Below, piece after piece: positions 21,527 to 33,067 of a DNA stretch of 64,000 bases. Each line of letters opens with the position of its first letter. Position 1 is the stretch's first letter. Source of the DNA: Lichenostomus cassidix. Its lineage: Eukaryota; Chordata; Aves; Passeriformes; Meliphagidae. Below the pieces are notes generated by a model. That model saw nothing but the letters and a program-made list of their open reading frames with translations, searched no databases and had not been told where the DNA came from. Position numbers and translations under genes: made by a program. Location: positions 6,078,293 to 6,142,292 of the forward strand of contig CM039210.1 in the NCBI GenBank assembly GCA_008360975.2. Reading direction: 5' to 3'.

Positions 21527-21908
21527 TGTTGGAAAACACAGTTTTCCAGCAAAACTTGTGTTAACTAAATAAACCTGAACAAAGCCTCAGCATACTCAGG
21601 CCTCAGTAAAAATCCTAACAGGCCGCAGTAGCTCGCTTCCCTGAGAACGCTTCGTGGGAAAGTGCCAAGAAGGTGCAACTGTGCCTGTATGCTTTGAGAG
21701 TACTGTGAGAAGTATGCTGGGAGTGAACTTGTGATTAACAAAGAATGAGGAGGAAAACCCTGTAGATGTGAAAACAAGCCGCAGATACGTGTGTAACTAT
21801 AATTAGTAACATCTGTAACTATATAGGTTTCTCGTTTGGTGAAATAAATTGAAGCTTGCTTTATATCTCACATTGAGACTGCCGTGAGTTTTCTCGCGCT
21901 GCTCGTCA
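21527..21908 (+). repeat. Solo LTR related to provirus C, TSD GGGAAA
   Basis: 382 bp from TGTTGGAAAACACAG to GCTCGTCA. GGGAAA is repeated at 21521-21526 and 21909-21914. The first 100 bases align well with the provirus C LTR (34457-34815, minus), and the U5 end shares CTGCCGTGAGTTT. GAAATAAATTG near 21840 is the polyadenylation signal. Confidence 0.92.
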
Positions 21909-22014
21909 GGGAAACATCTTGTGTACCTCAGGGAGATTTGATTTTGGGTGAGAACCACTAGTAATTTTTGAATGCCCATGTACCACTGCTTGCTGAATGT
22001 CACTGCCACTATTT

Positions 22015-22066
22015 GTATATGTATAGATGTATAGATGATGTATAGATGTATAGATGTGTGTGTTTA
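22015..22066. repeat. GTATAGAT simple repeat
   Basis: Imperfect tandem units of GTATAGAT/GATGTATA, about 50 bp, in the 3' non-coding part of the ERVL-like element. Confidence 0.8.
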
Positions 22067-22122
22067 GAGTTGAAATGTATTAATTTGGGCATTAAGCCGA
22101 TGATATGCAACAAGGGGTGGAA

Positions 22123-22876
22123 TGTCTCGGGGCAATTTTATGACAATACTCTATTCCCTTATTGTCTTCTCTATACCCAGAAAATGGTTCCTGTAACTTT
22201 AAGGTGGATCCAGGGGAGGGGTTTTTTGTTAGCTCAGGTAAGAAGTTTTTTTCCCTTTTTTCCCTGGCCTGCAGCAGCAATCCTTTGGTGACTTTTGTTT
22301 TTTCTTGAACTGTCCGGCTTGGTTTTGGTCTGAGATCAGACAACTGACAGGACCCAATCGACCGTGACCTGCAGGGAGCTGTGGGAGCCGCTCTGCCCAG
22401 CCCCAGACCTTGGGAAAAGCTAAACCAACAAAAGAAAGGACCCTGAATCCACCAGCTTTGTCTTCTGTGAGGAGACCAACATCAGAGGTTCACCAGGTTC
22501 CCATCTGTTTTTTTCTGAGCTGCTGCATGAAATTTTCTTCCTTCCCTGAGACAAAGCCAGCCGCCATTTTGTTCTTTCTTGTCACATAATTGTCCATTTA
22601 GTTTCTTTTCCCTGGCATTTTGGGTTTTGTTTTATTTTTGTTCTGCTGTGGGTGTGGGGGGTAAGGTTTGGACAGTTCAATATCTAGAATTTATTCTTTT
22701 TTTTTTTCCTGTGCCATGCGGGCATTTTGTTTGTCAATAAAGAGTTGGTTTTTTTTCACTTTCACCCTCTGGTATTCATTTTCTCATTGGCAGAAAGGGA
22801 TTACTGAAGCCCTTTGCTTTAGAGGAAACACTCATTACAGAGCGTTTTCTCCTAAAGTTCTCTCTAAATCAAGACA
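22123..22876 (+). repeat. 3' LTR of the plus-strand ERVL-like element
   Basis: It follows a purine-rich AACAAGGGGTGGAA tract and starts TGTCTCGGGGC. It carries GTCAATAAAGAG at about 22733-22744 as polyadenylation signal and ends AAATCAAGACA at 22876, an ending shared with LTR J. It then abuts minus-strand CR1. No matching duplication can be tested because the 5' end of the element is missing. Confidence 0.7.
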
Positions 22877-23318
22877 CCATGTCATTGATAAGGATATTAA
22901 AGAGCACCAGTCCCAAGACAGAGCCCTGAGGAACACTACTCATCACCAGCCTCCACCTGGATATAGAGCCATAGACCATTGACCACAACTCTATGGCTGT
23001 ATCCAGCCAGCAAATTCCTTATCCACTGAATAGCCCACCCTTCAAATTTGTGTCTCTTCAATTTAGAAATAAGGATGTCATGTGGGACCATGTCAATCAC
23101 CTTACAGAATTATAGGCAGATGATGTCGGTTGGTCTACCCTTGTCAACCACTGCAGCCACTCCATCATAGAAGGCTACCAGATTGGTCAGGCACAATTTG
23201 CCCTTAGTGAAGCCGTGCTGGCTGTCTCAGATCACCTCCTTGTCTTGTACGTTCCTTAACATTGCTTCCAGGAGGATATCTATTCCATTGTCTTCCCAAG
23301 CACCGAGGTGAGGCTCAC
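22877..23318 (-). mobile_element. CR1 LINE fragment, RT region
   Basis: The minus strand reads as CR1 ORF2 reverse transcriptase, including a VPQGSVLG-like stretch and the block [15 protein letters not shown] near 23170-23220. Several stops and indels are present. It ends at the assembly gap. Confidence 0.8.
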
Positions 23319-23818
23319 NNNNNNNNNNNNNNNNNNNNNNNNNNNNNNNNNNNNNNNNNNNNNNNNNNNNNNNNNNNNNNNNNNNNNNNNNNNNNNNNNN
23401 NNNNNNNNNNNNNNNNNNNNNNNNNNNNNNNNNNNNNNNNNNNNNNNNNNNNNNNNNNNNNNNNNNNNNNNNNNNNNNNNNNNNNNNNNNNNNNNNNNNN
23501 NNNNNNNNNNNNNNNNNNNNNNNNNNNNNNNNNNNNNNNNNNNNNNNNNNNNNNNNNNNNNNNNNNNNNNNNNNNNNNNNNNNNNNNNNNNNNNNNNNNN
23601 NNNNNNNNNNNNNNNNNNNNNNNNNNNNNNNNNNNNNNNNNNNNNNNNNNNNNNNNNNNNNNNNNNNNNNNNNNNNNNNNNNNNNNNNNNNNNNNNNNNN
23701 NNNNNNNNNNNNNNNNNNNNNNNNNNNNNNNNNNNNNNNNNNNNNNNNNNNNNNNNNNNNNNNNNNNNNNNNNNNNNNNNNNNNNNNNNNNNNNNNNNNN
23801 NNNNNNNNNNNNNNNNNN
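23319..23818. other. Assembly gap, exactly 500 N
   Basis: A run of exactly 500 undetermined bases, probably a placeholder of arbitrary size. Continuity across it is not shown by the sequence. Confidence 0.99.
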
Positions 23819-24623
23819 GACAGATCTAAGTGATGCTTATGTTTATGTTTATGTAAAATTACTTTATAATTTTCCACATGTATTACTCTATGTCTTTACC
23901 TTGATTGTCACAGTAGGAAAAGGAGATTGTATCCTAAATATAACCTAATCAATTTAAATTACATAGCTACCTTTTTAAGTAAAATTCATTGTATCCCCTA
24001 GGATAATCAAACCTATTATATATATATATTTCTGTATCTACCTCTCTATGTGTATTTGTTTACGTTATTATAGAATTGTCTAACATTTTATATACTAACA
24101 CTAAACTCCACTGGGAAAAGAAGACTGAACTGGAAAACACAGAAAGAGTGAAAGACTCACCAACCATTCACTGGACTAATTCAGCTGCTACAACCCAGAA
24201 GCTATCTTCACAGACTCTTTGTTCCTGATTTTCCCAAAATCTCAAGACTCAAGGGGTGGAAAACAACCTACCCCACATGGACTAATACTTCTTAAATTGC
24301 CTCCAAATACTATGGACATTCTGAAGTTAATGTCATATTTACTAATCCCTTAGTTGTTACTACTAATGTTTCTTTTATATATATTTTGCTACATAATCTA
24401 CTACATGAGCCCATAAACTGAAGCAACAGCAAATGCTTCCTATTAACATAGTCAAAGTTCGATTAGAGAATAATACAATTTTGGAAACACAATGTATACC
24501 CAAAAATTTAACAATAATACATAAATTAAAAAACGTGAGTGCGTTTTATAGCATGAAGGCAAGAGACACCTGCACTGTCACTTCATGACATAAGAGTAGT
24601 GTCTTTGGGTCACAGGGGTGGAT
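23819..24623. other. AT-rich sequence without recognised feature
   Basis: I see no coding frame, LTR end or repeat here. The only item of note is a C12 run at 24641-24652, just inside the adjoining LTR. Confidence 0.5.
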
Positions 24624-25345
24624 TGTGGCAGGACAAACACCCCCCCCCCCCTTCTCTCTCTCCCTGATTGCTGGCCGGAGATCGATGGCTCAGATTAAGT
24701 CAATAGCTTAATCCAGACTATCAATGCTGGCATCTGGAACTCAGAGTGAGACACTGAGAGAATGTGAAGAATTTTCAAGTGACCGCAAATACACACTGTT
24801 TTCCCTATAAAACACCACGAAAATCTCAGCAAAAGTAGAAGCTTTCTACATGGACATTGGAGCGTGAAGTAAAAGCCTTCTCCCCTGAGCTTGGACGCAA
24901 GCTCTGTGGTTACTTCCCCGAGGGATTGAGAGAGGATCTGGTGCATCCCCAGCTCCAAAAAAATTGGATTTGGTAAGAAGCATTCAGTTTCCTAAATTGT
25001 ATTCTTCTTTGCTAGCTACAATAATATTAATAGGTACCTTTTTCATTTTTAGCGCTGTATTGTTTTAATCTCCCTATTTTGGGCAACATATATATATGTT
25101 TGTTTTAGCTATGAATAGCTTTTCATGTTTTGTGTAGTAAAATTTGTCTAGTTCTTTGTTCCGTTCTCACCTGTGTCTAATAAACCATAATCTATTTTAC
25201 ATTAGACATAAATTGGCTGTCTTTATAAGAACTTATGAGTGAGACTGGGTTTTGACGGTGCTGGTCACTGAATAGGTTTGGTCACTAGTTGCCACAGGTC
25301 TAGGCAACTGGTAAAATCTATATACCCTCTGTTTCTTTCGTGACA
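24624..25345 (+). repeat. LTR, family E
   Basis: From TGTGGCAGGACAAAC to about GTGACA. It shares with the copies at 27314, 48291 and 53972 a TCTTTGCTAGCT box, a GTCTAATAAACCATAA polyadenylation region and an ...AGAACTTRTGAGTGAGA U5 block. Flanks show no clear duplication. Confidence 0.75.
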
Positions 25346-25412
25346 CAAGGCGTGCATGCTTTTGGAGGGGTTACCCCCCATGCACCTTCCAGTGCTAGAA
25401 TAAACACATACC

Positions 25413-25675
25413 TGTGGCTAGCACAGGTTTTTCCCATGAGAATTTTTCTTGTGTTTTATAAATAAAGATAAAGTTTGGATGTTATTGGAACAGTGTCCCA
25501 GAACTTGGACAGTGCAAGCCTGGCCAATCAGGCCTGGGGGAAGGCTTCTGACCAACCAATCTGGGTGACTTTTGAATACTCTATATATATGATGAAATCA
25601 AAACAATAAAGGTCATTCCTTCTTGCCACTGAGAACTGGTGCCTTCATTACTCTGCTAGCTGCTCAACAGCGACA
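25413..25675 (+). repeat. Solo LTR, family A, TSD CATACC
   Basis: 263 bp with perfect CATACC at 25407-25412 and 25676-25681. It is very close to the provirus A 3' LTR. It is inserted just upstream of, or in, the RNase H part of the gamma-plus ERV. Confidence 0.95.
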
Positions 25676-26767
25676 CATACCACTTCATAACTATTTGAAT
25701 TGTGGAGTTAATCTGTGCCTCAATGCAGTGACAACTACGGATAAGGTAATCGAAGCAAAGGCCTTGCCACTAGATGTATCATCACAGAATGCTCAACTGA
25801 TTGCACTGACAAGAGCTCTAGAACTGAGCAAAGGAAGGAAGGTAAATGTATGGACTGATTCTAAATATGCATTTAGTTTTGTGCATGCCCATGGAGACAT
25901 CAGGAAGGAAAGAGGGCTGCTGACCACTCAAGGTAATGGGAACAAACATGCTGAACAGATCCTTGCACTCCTGCAGCATATTTGGAAGCCTACAGAGGTG
26001 GGTATAACACATTGCAAAGCTCATGAAAAGGGAAAACAACTCCTGAATTAGGGAATAGTTTTGCCAATGAAACAGCAAAAGTGGCTGCTGAAAAAGGCAT
26101 TCTAGCAATAGTACCACAAAAAGAAATCAATCTATCAGGGTTTACCCAAAGTATGATCAGAAAGACCACCAGTCAATTGGTCCCCTAAGGCTGAAATCAA
26201 AGAAAGCGGGTAGGCTGTTACACCAGTGAGACACGATGTAGCCCCACCCCTGCTCCTTTGAGAGGTAGCTCAGCAAGAACATGAATGTACCCATTAGCGA
26301 ACAGAAAAACTTTTGAAACATCTGAAAAAGGTAGTAATAGGAAGGGGAATGACCAAAATTTTGCAGTCTATAGTGAACAAATGTGAAATCTGTTGTCGAA
26401 ATTAACCTGATATGAGCAAAAGAGTAGTGCTAGGGGTGACAAAGGCCAGAGACCTTCCTGGAGACTATTGGCAAATAGATTTTGCTGAGTTACCATGTAA
26501 TGAAGGATACAGGTATGTACTGGTGTTGGTTGACACCTTTAGTGGATGGCCTGAAGCTTACCCCTATAGTACTAACACAGCAAAAGAAGTAGTAAAAGTC
26601 TTGCTCAATCATATAATTCCAAGGTTTGGGGTTCCTTTGGGGTTGTCATCAGATAGAGTGCCATACTTTGTTGCAACAGTAGTGAGGGAGATTAGTCAAA
26701 TTTTGGGAATTGCTTGGGATCTGCATACACCCTACAGACCCCAGGTGAGCGGCAAAGTTAAACATAT

Positions 26768-27250
26768 TGATGCCTTAAATGCTGATAAAAATTTGAGACA
26801 CAGACACGCAGTATGGGAAAAGGGTATTACCTTGGTTTAATAGGATTCCAGGTGCACCACGACAACTTGAGCCCCGACGATATCCCCCGTATACAATTTA
26901 TGGACCCCCTAGATTAGCATACTTATCTAAAAGTCTCCAATGAGAAGTCTAACAAATGAAGTAATTGCCCCCTTATTAAAATTACCTCCCCCCAAAAAGG
27001 TTACAACTTAGTTTACAAAAACATGTCTCAGTGATGGGGCTCTGTTCAAGGTTGGTGCCTCGTGCTCTTGAGATTGTGGGGATGTTTCGTCTTCCCCAAA
27101 GAATTCTGAGCAGGGCAAAGGTACAAGGGTTATAAACATGTAGGGTTGAGATACAGGGAGTAAAAAGTACAGGAATGGGGAAGGGTAAAAGGATATATAA
27201 AAAGAGTGTAAAAGTATAATGAAAAAGGACAAAAAACCCATCAGGCATCA
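26768..27250 (-). repeat. Solo LTR, family F, TSD ATAT
   Basis: 483 bp with inverted ends TGATGCC...GGCATCA and ATAT at 26764-26767 and 27251-27254. It is inserted in the integrase gene, three codons after the SGKV box. Orientation is judged from the copies at 47087 and 56457. Confidence 0.93.
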
Positions 27251-27313
27251 ATATGAATGGAACTCTCAAAACACAGATTAACAAAATTTGTCAAGAGACA
27301 TCTATGACCCAGT

Positions 27314-27990
27314 GTGGCAAGACTTTTCACCTCCTGATACAGCAAAAGCTTATCTCCCCATCACATATGGCTAAAGTCAGACCAGAATGGTTTGTTATGT
27401 GATGAATTATCTCAGTTGAAAACCTCCTTAGCCAGCAATAAACATCCTGTCTTAAATGGTGAGAAAGTATAAACCGAAATTAGTGACTACAGACACAGCA
27501 CTTTTTACAACTATAAAAGACCGCTATTATTTCCATTAAATCAGAAATCTCTTATCCACTCTCTGAGTGTGTAGAGAGTTCTCCTCGGAGTGAAGACATT
27601 CACATCAAGTTACTTCCCCAGGGGATTGAGAGATATTAAGGAGGCTTCTGCACACCACTATCATTCGTTGGTAAGTGACATCAGGTCCTAATCTATACTA
27701 TTTCTTTGCTAGCTGTAACATAAATACCTTTATTATCATGCACTGTATTTTATCTTCTAGTAGTTCTTTTGTTTATCCTGTGTAGTAAGCAAGCCTGTTA
27801 AAGTCTCGTCTGTGTTTTCCTTGGTCTACCCAATAAATAATTCATGTTGTAATAGGCCTGATCAGTTATTATTAAGAACTTGTGAGCGAGAGTGGTTTTG
27901 GGGGGCTGGCCACTTCAATAAAGCTACTGTCTACTGCCAGAAACCTGGAAAGACAGGGACTTCTTTAAGCTCTCCCCTCTTATTCATAAC
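27314..27990 (+). repeat. LTR, family E
   Basis: From TGTGGCAAGACTTTTC to TTCATAACA. It shares the TTTCTTTGCTAGCTGTAA box and the CCAATAAATAATTCATG polyadenylation region with the other E copies. Integrase-like sequence continues on both sides (ALPIALLRFH follows). No exact duplication was found. Confidence 0.8.
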
Positions 27991-28174
27991 ACCTGGGTTC
28001 AGGCCTTGCCTATAGCCTTACTGAGATTTCACATACAACCAAGGTGGAGGGACAACATAAGTCCCTATGATATATTGTAAGGCAGACCATATCAAATTCC
28101 AAATATCCCCAGAGAAATCCATATGAGGGGGATCTCCTAGGTTACAATATAGATGTATTTAAGTATTCTATTAC

Positions 28175-28580
28175 CACCAGGTGTGGGCTGTTAGCTGTTA
28201 TCACCTGCTAATGACCCACCCCCGGATAACAGACAATGGGCCATCAAGGACCCACCACATGACTCATGGACTTATCTCATCCTATTGTGAGATGCTCTGC
28301 CCAGGAAGGAGGAGCCAAGCATTCCCACCTGGATATAACCTGGCCTTGGAACTACCTAGTTAGCCCTGTCTACTGGGTTCCCAGAGGCCAAGAGCTACTA
28401 CTGGACCTTCAGCTGGAGACCAGACCTTCACAGGATCACTGCTTCAACTGAAATACTTCATTTGGACTGCTACTACCACCCTAACTGGGTGTCAGGTTGT
28501 ATCTGACTTTGTCGGTGCTTTTTTTTGTTGTATTATTTCACTTATTTTTAATTTTTCCTATTAATTTTGATCTTGACTTG
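28175..28580 (+). repeat. LTR-like repeat, unnamed (P)
   Basis: It interrupts the integrase between the ISPYDILYG-type region and the C-terminal domain. It begins TGTGGGCTGTTAGC and has a GGATATAACCTGG TATA-like element. It ends in a T-rich tail before TGTGATCTCCCAC. The boundaries are estimates and no duplication could be fixed. Confidence 0.5.
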
Positions 28581-28830
28581 TGATCTCCCACTGATAGGAC
28601 TGGACACACCTCATCTGTTCCAGCCTGGAGACTGGGTCTGTGTCAAATGGCAGGACAGTGACGCCCTGCAAGCTAATTGGAGAGGACCATTCCAAGTCTT
28701 GCTGACTATCCTCACTGCAGTCAAACCTGCTGGAAAAGGACCTTGGATTCACTACTCCAGAATTAAAAAGGCTTCTTCTCCTGAAATAACTGGAAAAACA
28801 GAGACAGATACAGAGTATGATATGGTTCAA

Positions 28831-29245
28831 ACTGTTTTTTTGGGTCTGTTATCCACACAGTTGGTAACTATGACTCAGGTTTAGACCCAAAATTTGCAAA
28901 GCAGAATGGCTCTTGATTTCCTACTAGCCTCCCAAGGGGGCGTGTGTACAGTCATTAACACTAGTTGTTGTTCTTATGTAGGTCAGAGAGGAAGGATTAA
29001 TAAAGATTTGGCTAAAATCTGGAGACAAATTCTACAACAGGTAACTTACAGATCTTTCATACACTTACTTCATGGTTACCAAATTGGGCTTGGATAAAAC
29101 AACTGTCCATACTGGCTATATTTGTAGTAGGTGTCTGCATAATAGCTGGCTGTATGATTTGATGCTGTGATTTCTGGTTGTCTTTATGGTCTAACATCAA
29201 ATGTAATTGGTAGAGACTAGACAATGTGGAATTTTTTCAAGTCTC
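28831..29245 (+). pseudogene. Gamma-plus ERV env remnant (TM subunit only)
   Basis: Soon after the integrase stop, 28894-29097 contains the transmembrane-subunit ectodomain: SRMALDFLLASQGGVC followed by a CC pair, fitting C-x6-C-C. Further on, WIKQLS-type and hydrophobic residues of the membrane anchor appear near 29090-29160. The whole surface subunit is absent, so a large internal deletion joins the 5' end of env to TM. It is the same envelope type as ERV Q at 3.3-4.2 kb. Confidence 0.75.
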
Positions 29246-29257
29246 TAAAGGGGGGAA
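29246..29257 (+). promoter_or_regulatory. Polypurine tract of gamma-plus ERV
   Basis: TAAAGGGGGGAA directly precedes the 3' LTR. Confidence 0.8.
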
Positions 29258-29734
29258 TGATGCCTAAAGATTTTTAGCTTTTATGTATTCTTCATGTATT
29301 TTTAGATTTGTAGACTGTTAATGCATGGTTGTAACTTCTAGTAGTTTTCCAGCTTTCTTTCCCGCAGTGAACAAACTCTTATTGATGCATTGTTGAAATT
29401 CTGTTTAGTCTTGTTTGTTAGTTTAGCAAGGATGTTTTGTTTTGCACTATGTATAATAGACATAATAAGGTAGAGTTAGTGGATTAGGGGCAGGGCTCCA
29501 ATGGGGCAGAAGCTGGGGGGAGATTACCTGACCAACTGCTCTTCTAATTGGACAATATTTGCTAGATATACTAATTGCTCGATCTTATAAAATTGTGCAA
29601 ATCTAATTCCAGGCAGGTTTTGTTTTTTTTTTTTTTTGCCATAATGTGTACCTGAAGGCTTTCAAGTAAAGCTTTGCTTTTATATTATCATTTTAACAAT
29701 GTTTGGGAAGGTTTTGTTCTATTTCCAGGCAACA
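29258..29734 (+). repeat. 3' LTR of gamma-plus ERV (family F)
   Basis: 477 bp from TGATGCCTAAAGA to AGGCAACA, preceded by a polypurine tract. This links the family F solo LTRs to the gamma-plus provirus. It ends in plus-strand CR1; the 5' LTR is not in the contiguous sequence. Confidence 0.88.
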
Positions 29735-31675
29735 CCGCAAGGTACCATTCTAGGCCCAGTTCTCTTTGACATCTTCATAAACGACTTAAATATAGGAATT
29801 GAAGCTATACTAAGTTTGCTGGTTACACAAAATAGGCAGAAGCTGTTGACTCCTTCAAAAGCAGAGATGCCCTGCAGAGAGACCTTGACAAATTAGAGGG
29901 CTGGGCAATCACCAACCATCTGAAATTTAACAAGGGCAAGTGTCAGATTCTGCACCTGGGATGGGGCAACCCTGGATATACAGACAGACTGGGGAACAAG
30001 AGTGTCAGGATTTTTCCTTTTGTTTTTTTTTTTTTCTCTTAGGGAATTTTGTCCCATCTGTTGCTAAGAGACAATAATGACTGGTACTTAAGAGAGACAA
30101 ATGATGTACCCATGAGGGAGAGGGAGGAGTGTACCTGGCTGCACTTCTCTTATCTGAGGGCTTTTCTTTTGGATGGGCAGAGATATCACAAAGGGGCAGG
30201 TATATCGCAAAACTGGCCCCAGGGGAAGAGGCTGGGCAGAGCTCCTAGCTCACTCTCTTGCTCTCGGGGCATTGGAGGGGACAGTGGAGCTCCTTCTTCC
30301 TGCAGGAGAGTTTGCTGCCATCACCAGAGCCCAGCTCTGTACTACCTCTTCCTTACTGTGGTTGAGTCTTTGCTCGTAAGAGCAGCTGTTGAACTGGGAC
30401 CTTATAAACACCCAATTTGACTGGGAAGGACCTTCACCATCCACTCAGGTGCCTCAGGGCAAAACCCGGAACCCCGACACCCCTCACCTCCTCATGGAGT
30501 GCGCATCTCCCCAGCTGCGTGCCACAGCTGCTATGGAGGAGCCCGGCTGCCGCTCCCTAGCGTGGCTGCTTTTCTGCCGCTGCCTCAGGTTTTTTTTTGT
30601 TACGCTGTAACTCCGCACCCCCTGCCTGCCAGGACACACCATGGCTCCTGCCAGAGCTGTGGAATTTCTGCCACCTCTTCCTCGCTACCCTGGTCAAGCC
30701 AGCCCCTGTCACCCCAGCTTCCAGTCCAAGGTTCCTGCTGCAGCCTGTTCCACCATCCAGCCCGCCCGCTAGTCTTCGCTTGAGGGAGAGATACGACTGA
30801 ACCCGTGCCATAGTGCCATCCGCAGCTGCGGGGGTATCATCGCATCTGCTCTGCCTGGTTGGGAGCCCAACAGCGCCCCTACCGGCTGTGACTGTAACTG
30901 CATCAAGGGGGAGGGCGTGTGACAACCCAGAGAAGGCTGTTACTGGTTTTTCTGGTTTGTTTGTTGTTGCTACTGTTGTTGCTTGTTTGCCTTGTTATAA
31001 ATACTAGTAAAGAACTGTTATTCCTTTTCTCATATCTTTGCCTGAAAGCCCCTTGAATTCAAAGTTATAATAATTCAGAGGGAAGGGGGGGTCATAATAT
31101 TCCCCATTACAGGGGAGGTTCCCGCCTTCTTTGGTAGACACATGTCTTTCAAACCAAGACAGAGATGCTGGAGAGCAGCTCTGAGGAAAGGGACCTGGGG
31201 GTCCTGGTTGATGACAAGTTGTATATTAGTCAGCAGTGTGCCCTGGAGCCAAAAGGGTCAACCATATCTTGGGGTGTATCAGGCAAAGCATTGCCCACTT
31301 CTTGAGGGAGGTGATTTTCCCACTCTACTCCACACTGGTACGGCCTCACCTCAAGTCCTGTGTGCAGTTTTGAGCACAAGCACCACAATATAGGAAGGAC
31401 TAGTGATAGGACTTGAGGAAACAGCTGGAGCAGTGTCAGGGGAGGTTTAGATTGGGTATTAGAAGGCGGGTCTTTACCCAGAGGGTAGTTGAGCACTGGA
31501 ACAGGCTCCCCAGGGAAGTGGTCACGGCCCCAAGCCTGACAGATTTCAAGAAGTGCTTGCACAGTATTCTCAGGCATGTGGTGTGACTCTTGGAGCTGTC
31601 CTGTGCATGGCTAGGAGTTGGACTCAATGATCCTCATAGGTCACTTCCAACTCAGGATATTCTATGATTCTATGA
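29735..31675 (+). mobile_element. CR1 LINE, 3' part, split by LTR J
   Basis: 29735-30002 encodes the RT stretch PQGTILGPVLFDIFINDL. 31162-31675 gives the rest and the true 3' end, with the repeated ATTCTATGATTCTATGAT terminus of CR1. The LTR at 30003-31161 interrupts it. Confidence 0.88.
30003..31161 (+). repeat. Solo LTR J (ERVL type), plus orientation
   Basis: From TGTCAGGATTTTTCC to TTCAAACCAAGACA. GC-rich U3, with ACTAGTAAAGAACTG marking the R region, as in the minus copies at 33068, 55002 and 61678. It is inserted in CR1. Flanks (CAAGAG/GAGATG) overlap but give no clean 5-bp duplication. Confidence 0.82.
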
Positions 31676-32132
<457 letters not shown>

Positions 32133-33020
32133 CTAGGACAGAATAAAATGCACTGAGTATTTTTACTTAATTCATATACCATACCATAAAAATCCAACAA
32201 TAAAAACTTTTAAAACCCATGTGTTATCAGAACCAAGGAAAATTTTAAGGAGTGAGGAATCTTCTCTGAGAATATGCAAGTTTAAAAAACACTTAGTTGT
32301 TAAAAATCTATTTATTATTTTAATTACAAAGCTCTGTTACATGTTAAGTTCTCTATAACCTTTATTAACCTTAACTGACCAGAACTATAGTATTAATAGC
32401 ATGTTTAATACCTATTTTTAAAGGAAGATAATCAACTAACCTGGCCAGGTCCTTCAATTCCTCCCCAAAAAAAAGTATACTACCATGCTAAATTGCTCTC
32501 TGATAGCAGTCAATTTTACTATTTCAAGTCAATTTATTCAGAATAGTGCAGATAGACAATTAGGCCATGTGAAATTGAGGAAAAAATTAGAAAGTGAAAA
32601 GGCAGGAAAAATGCTTTTCTTCTTCCATATGTTGATGGATAAAAGTAGGTTCAAGACAGCATCTATATGTTTTACAGCTCTGAAGAACATTTTAACCAGC
32701 AACACAAAGTTCCATTCACTAACAGTTAAAATACATACATTAAGCAAAATATGTATGTACTAATAAATCCCTTAATATGCAGTCATAAATGAAATATCAC
32801 TTAAGCTTGTTCTTAAATAACTTCCAAAATTATTTGAGTTTTTCCCCTGAGAGAAGAGAGAAAAAAATCATTTACAGTAGCATAATAAAATTTAAGAACG
32901 TGAGTAACTGCTTGTTTACCAGTATAAGTAGTTGTATAAACCATGTACAAGTACCATTTTTTTCTGGTTAGAAAAAAAACCCCACCAAACTAAAACACAG
33001 ATTTAACTGGCAGCCCAAGT
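32133..33020. other. Host-like AT-rich DNA, likely intron
   Basis: No LTR, LINE or coding match was seen. Short open frames here (for example 32485-32763) are low-complexity and look random. Confidence 0.5.
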
Positions 33021-33067
33021 CACAGAATCACAGAATGGGTAAGGTTGGAAGGACCACAGTAGGTTCA

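Larger units (their letters stand above)
19757..22122 (+). pseudogene. ERVL-like pol remnant, plus strand
   Basis: The sequence starts abruptly at the end of provirus A, in the region between RT and RNase H. RNase H reads YALFTDGSC up to 20001, is interrupted by a solo LTR, and continues at 20271 (NQKWKAAVWSPTQQ, LYIYTDSWMVANALW). Integrase follows from about 20640 (CETCAAIKQAKRVKP zinc region, then WQIDYIILPQTRQG core, with YHIPYHAPSA farther on), with a second LTR at 21527-21908. The same order and similar wording occur in provirus D at 56-58 kb on the other strand, so both are one family. Stops at 20580-20586 and elsewhere break the frame. The RT part is absent, cut off by the provirus A junction. 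Confidence 0.85.
25682..28830 (+). pseudogene. Gamma-plus ERV pol remnant (RNase H, integrase)
   Basis: RNase H lies at 25730-26050, with QNAQLIALTRALELSKG, VWTDSKYAFSFVHAHG and ITHCKAHEKG, the class I (gammaretrovirus-like) pattern. A stop at 26049-26051 and frame changes follow. The integrase core is at 26412-26767, with WQIDFAEL and SSDRVPYF giving the two Asp. PQVSGKVKH carries Lys where the family's catalytic Glu is expected. An LTR of family F (26768-27250) splits the gene at that point; reading resumes at 27251, then breaks again at LTR E (27314-27990) and an LTR-like repeat (28175-28580). The C-terminal domain is at 28600-28790 (FQPGDWVCVKWQDSD, NWRGPFQVLLT, WIHYSRIKKA). Dead gene; the RT part is missing. 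Confidence 0.88.

Noticed and set aside
23227..23948. Long open frames on both strands around 23.3-23.8 kb
   Set aside because: They exist only because 500 undetermined bases contain no stops.
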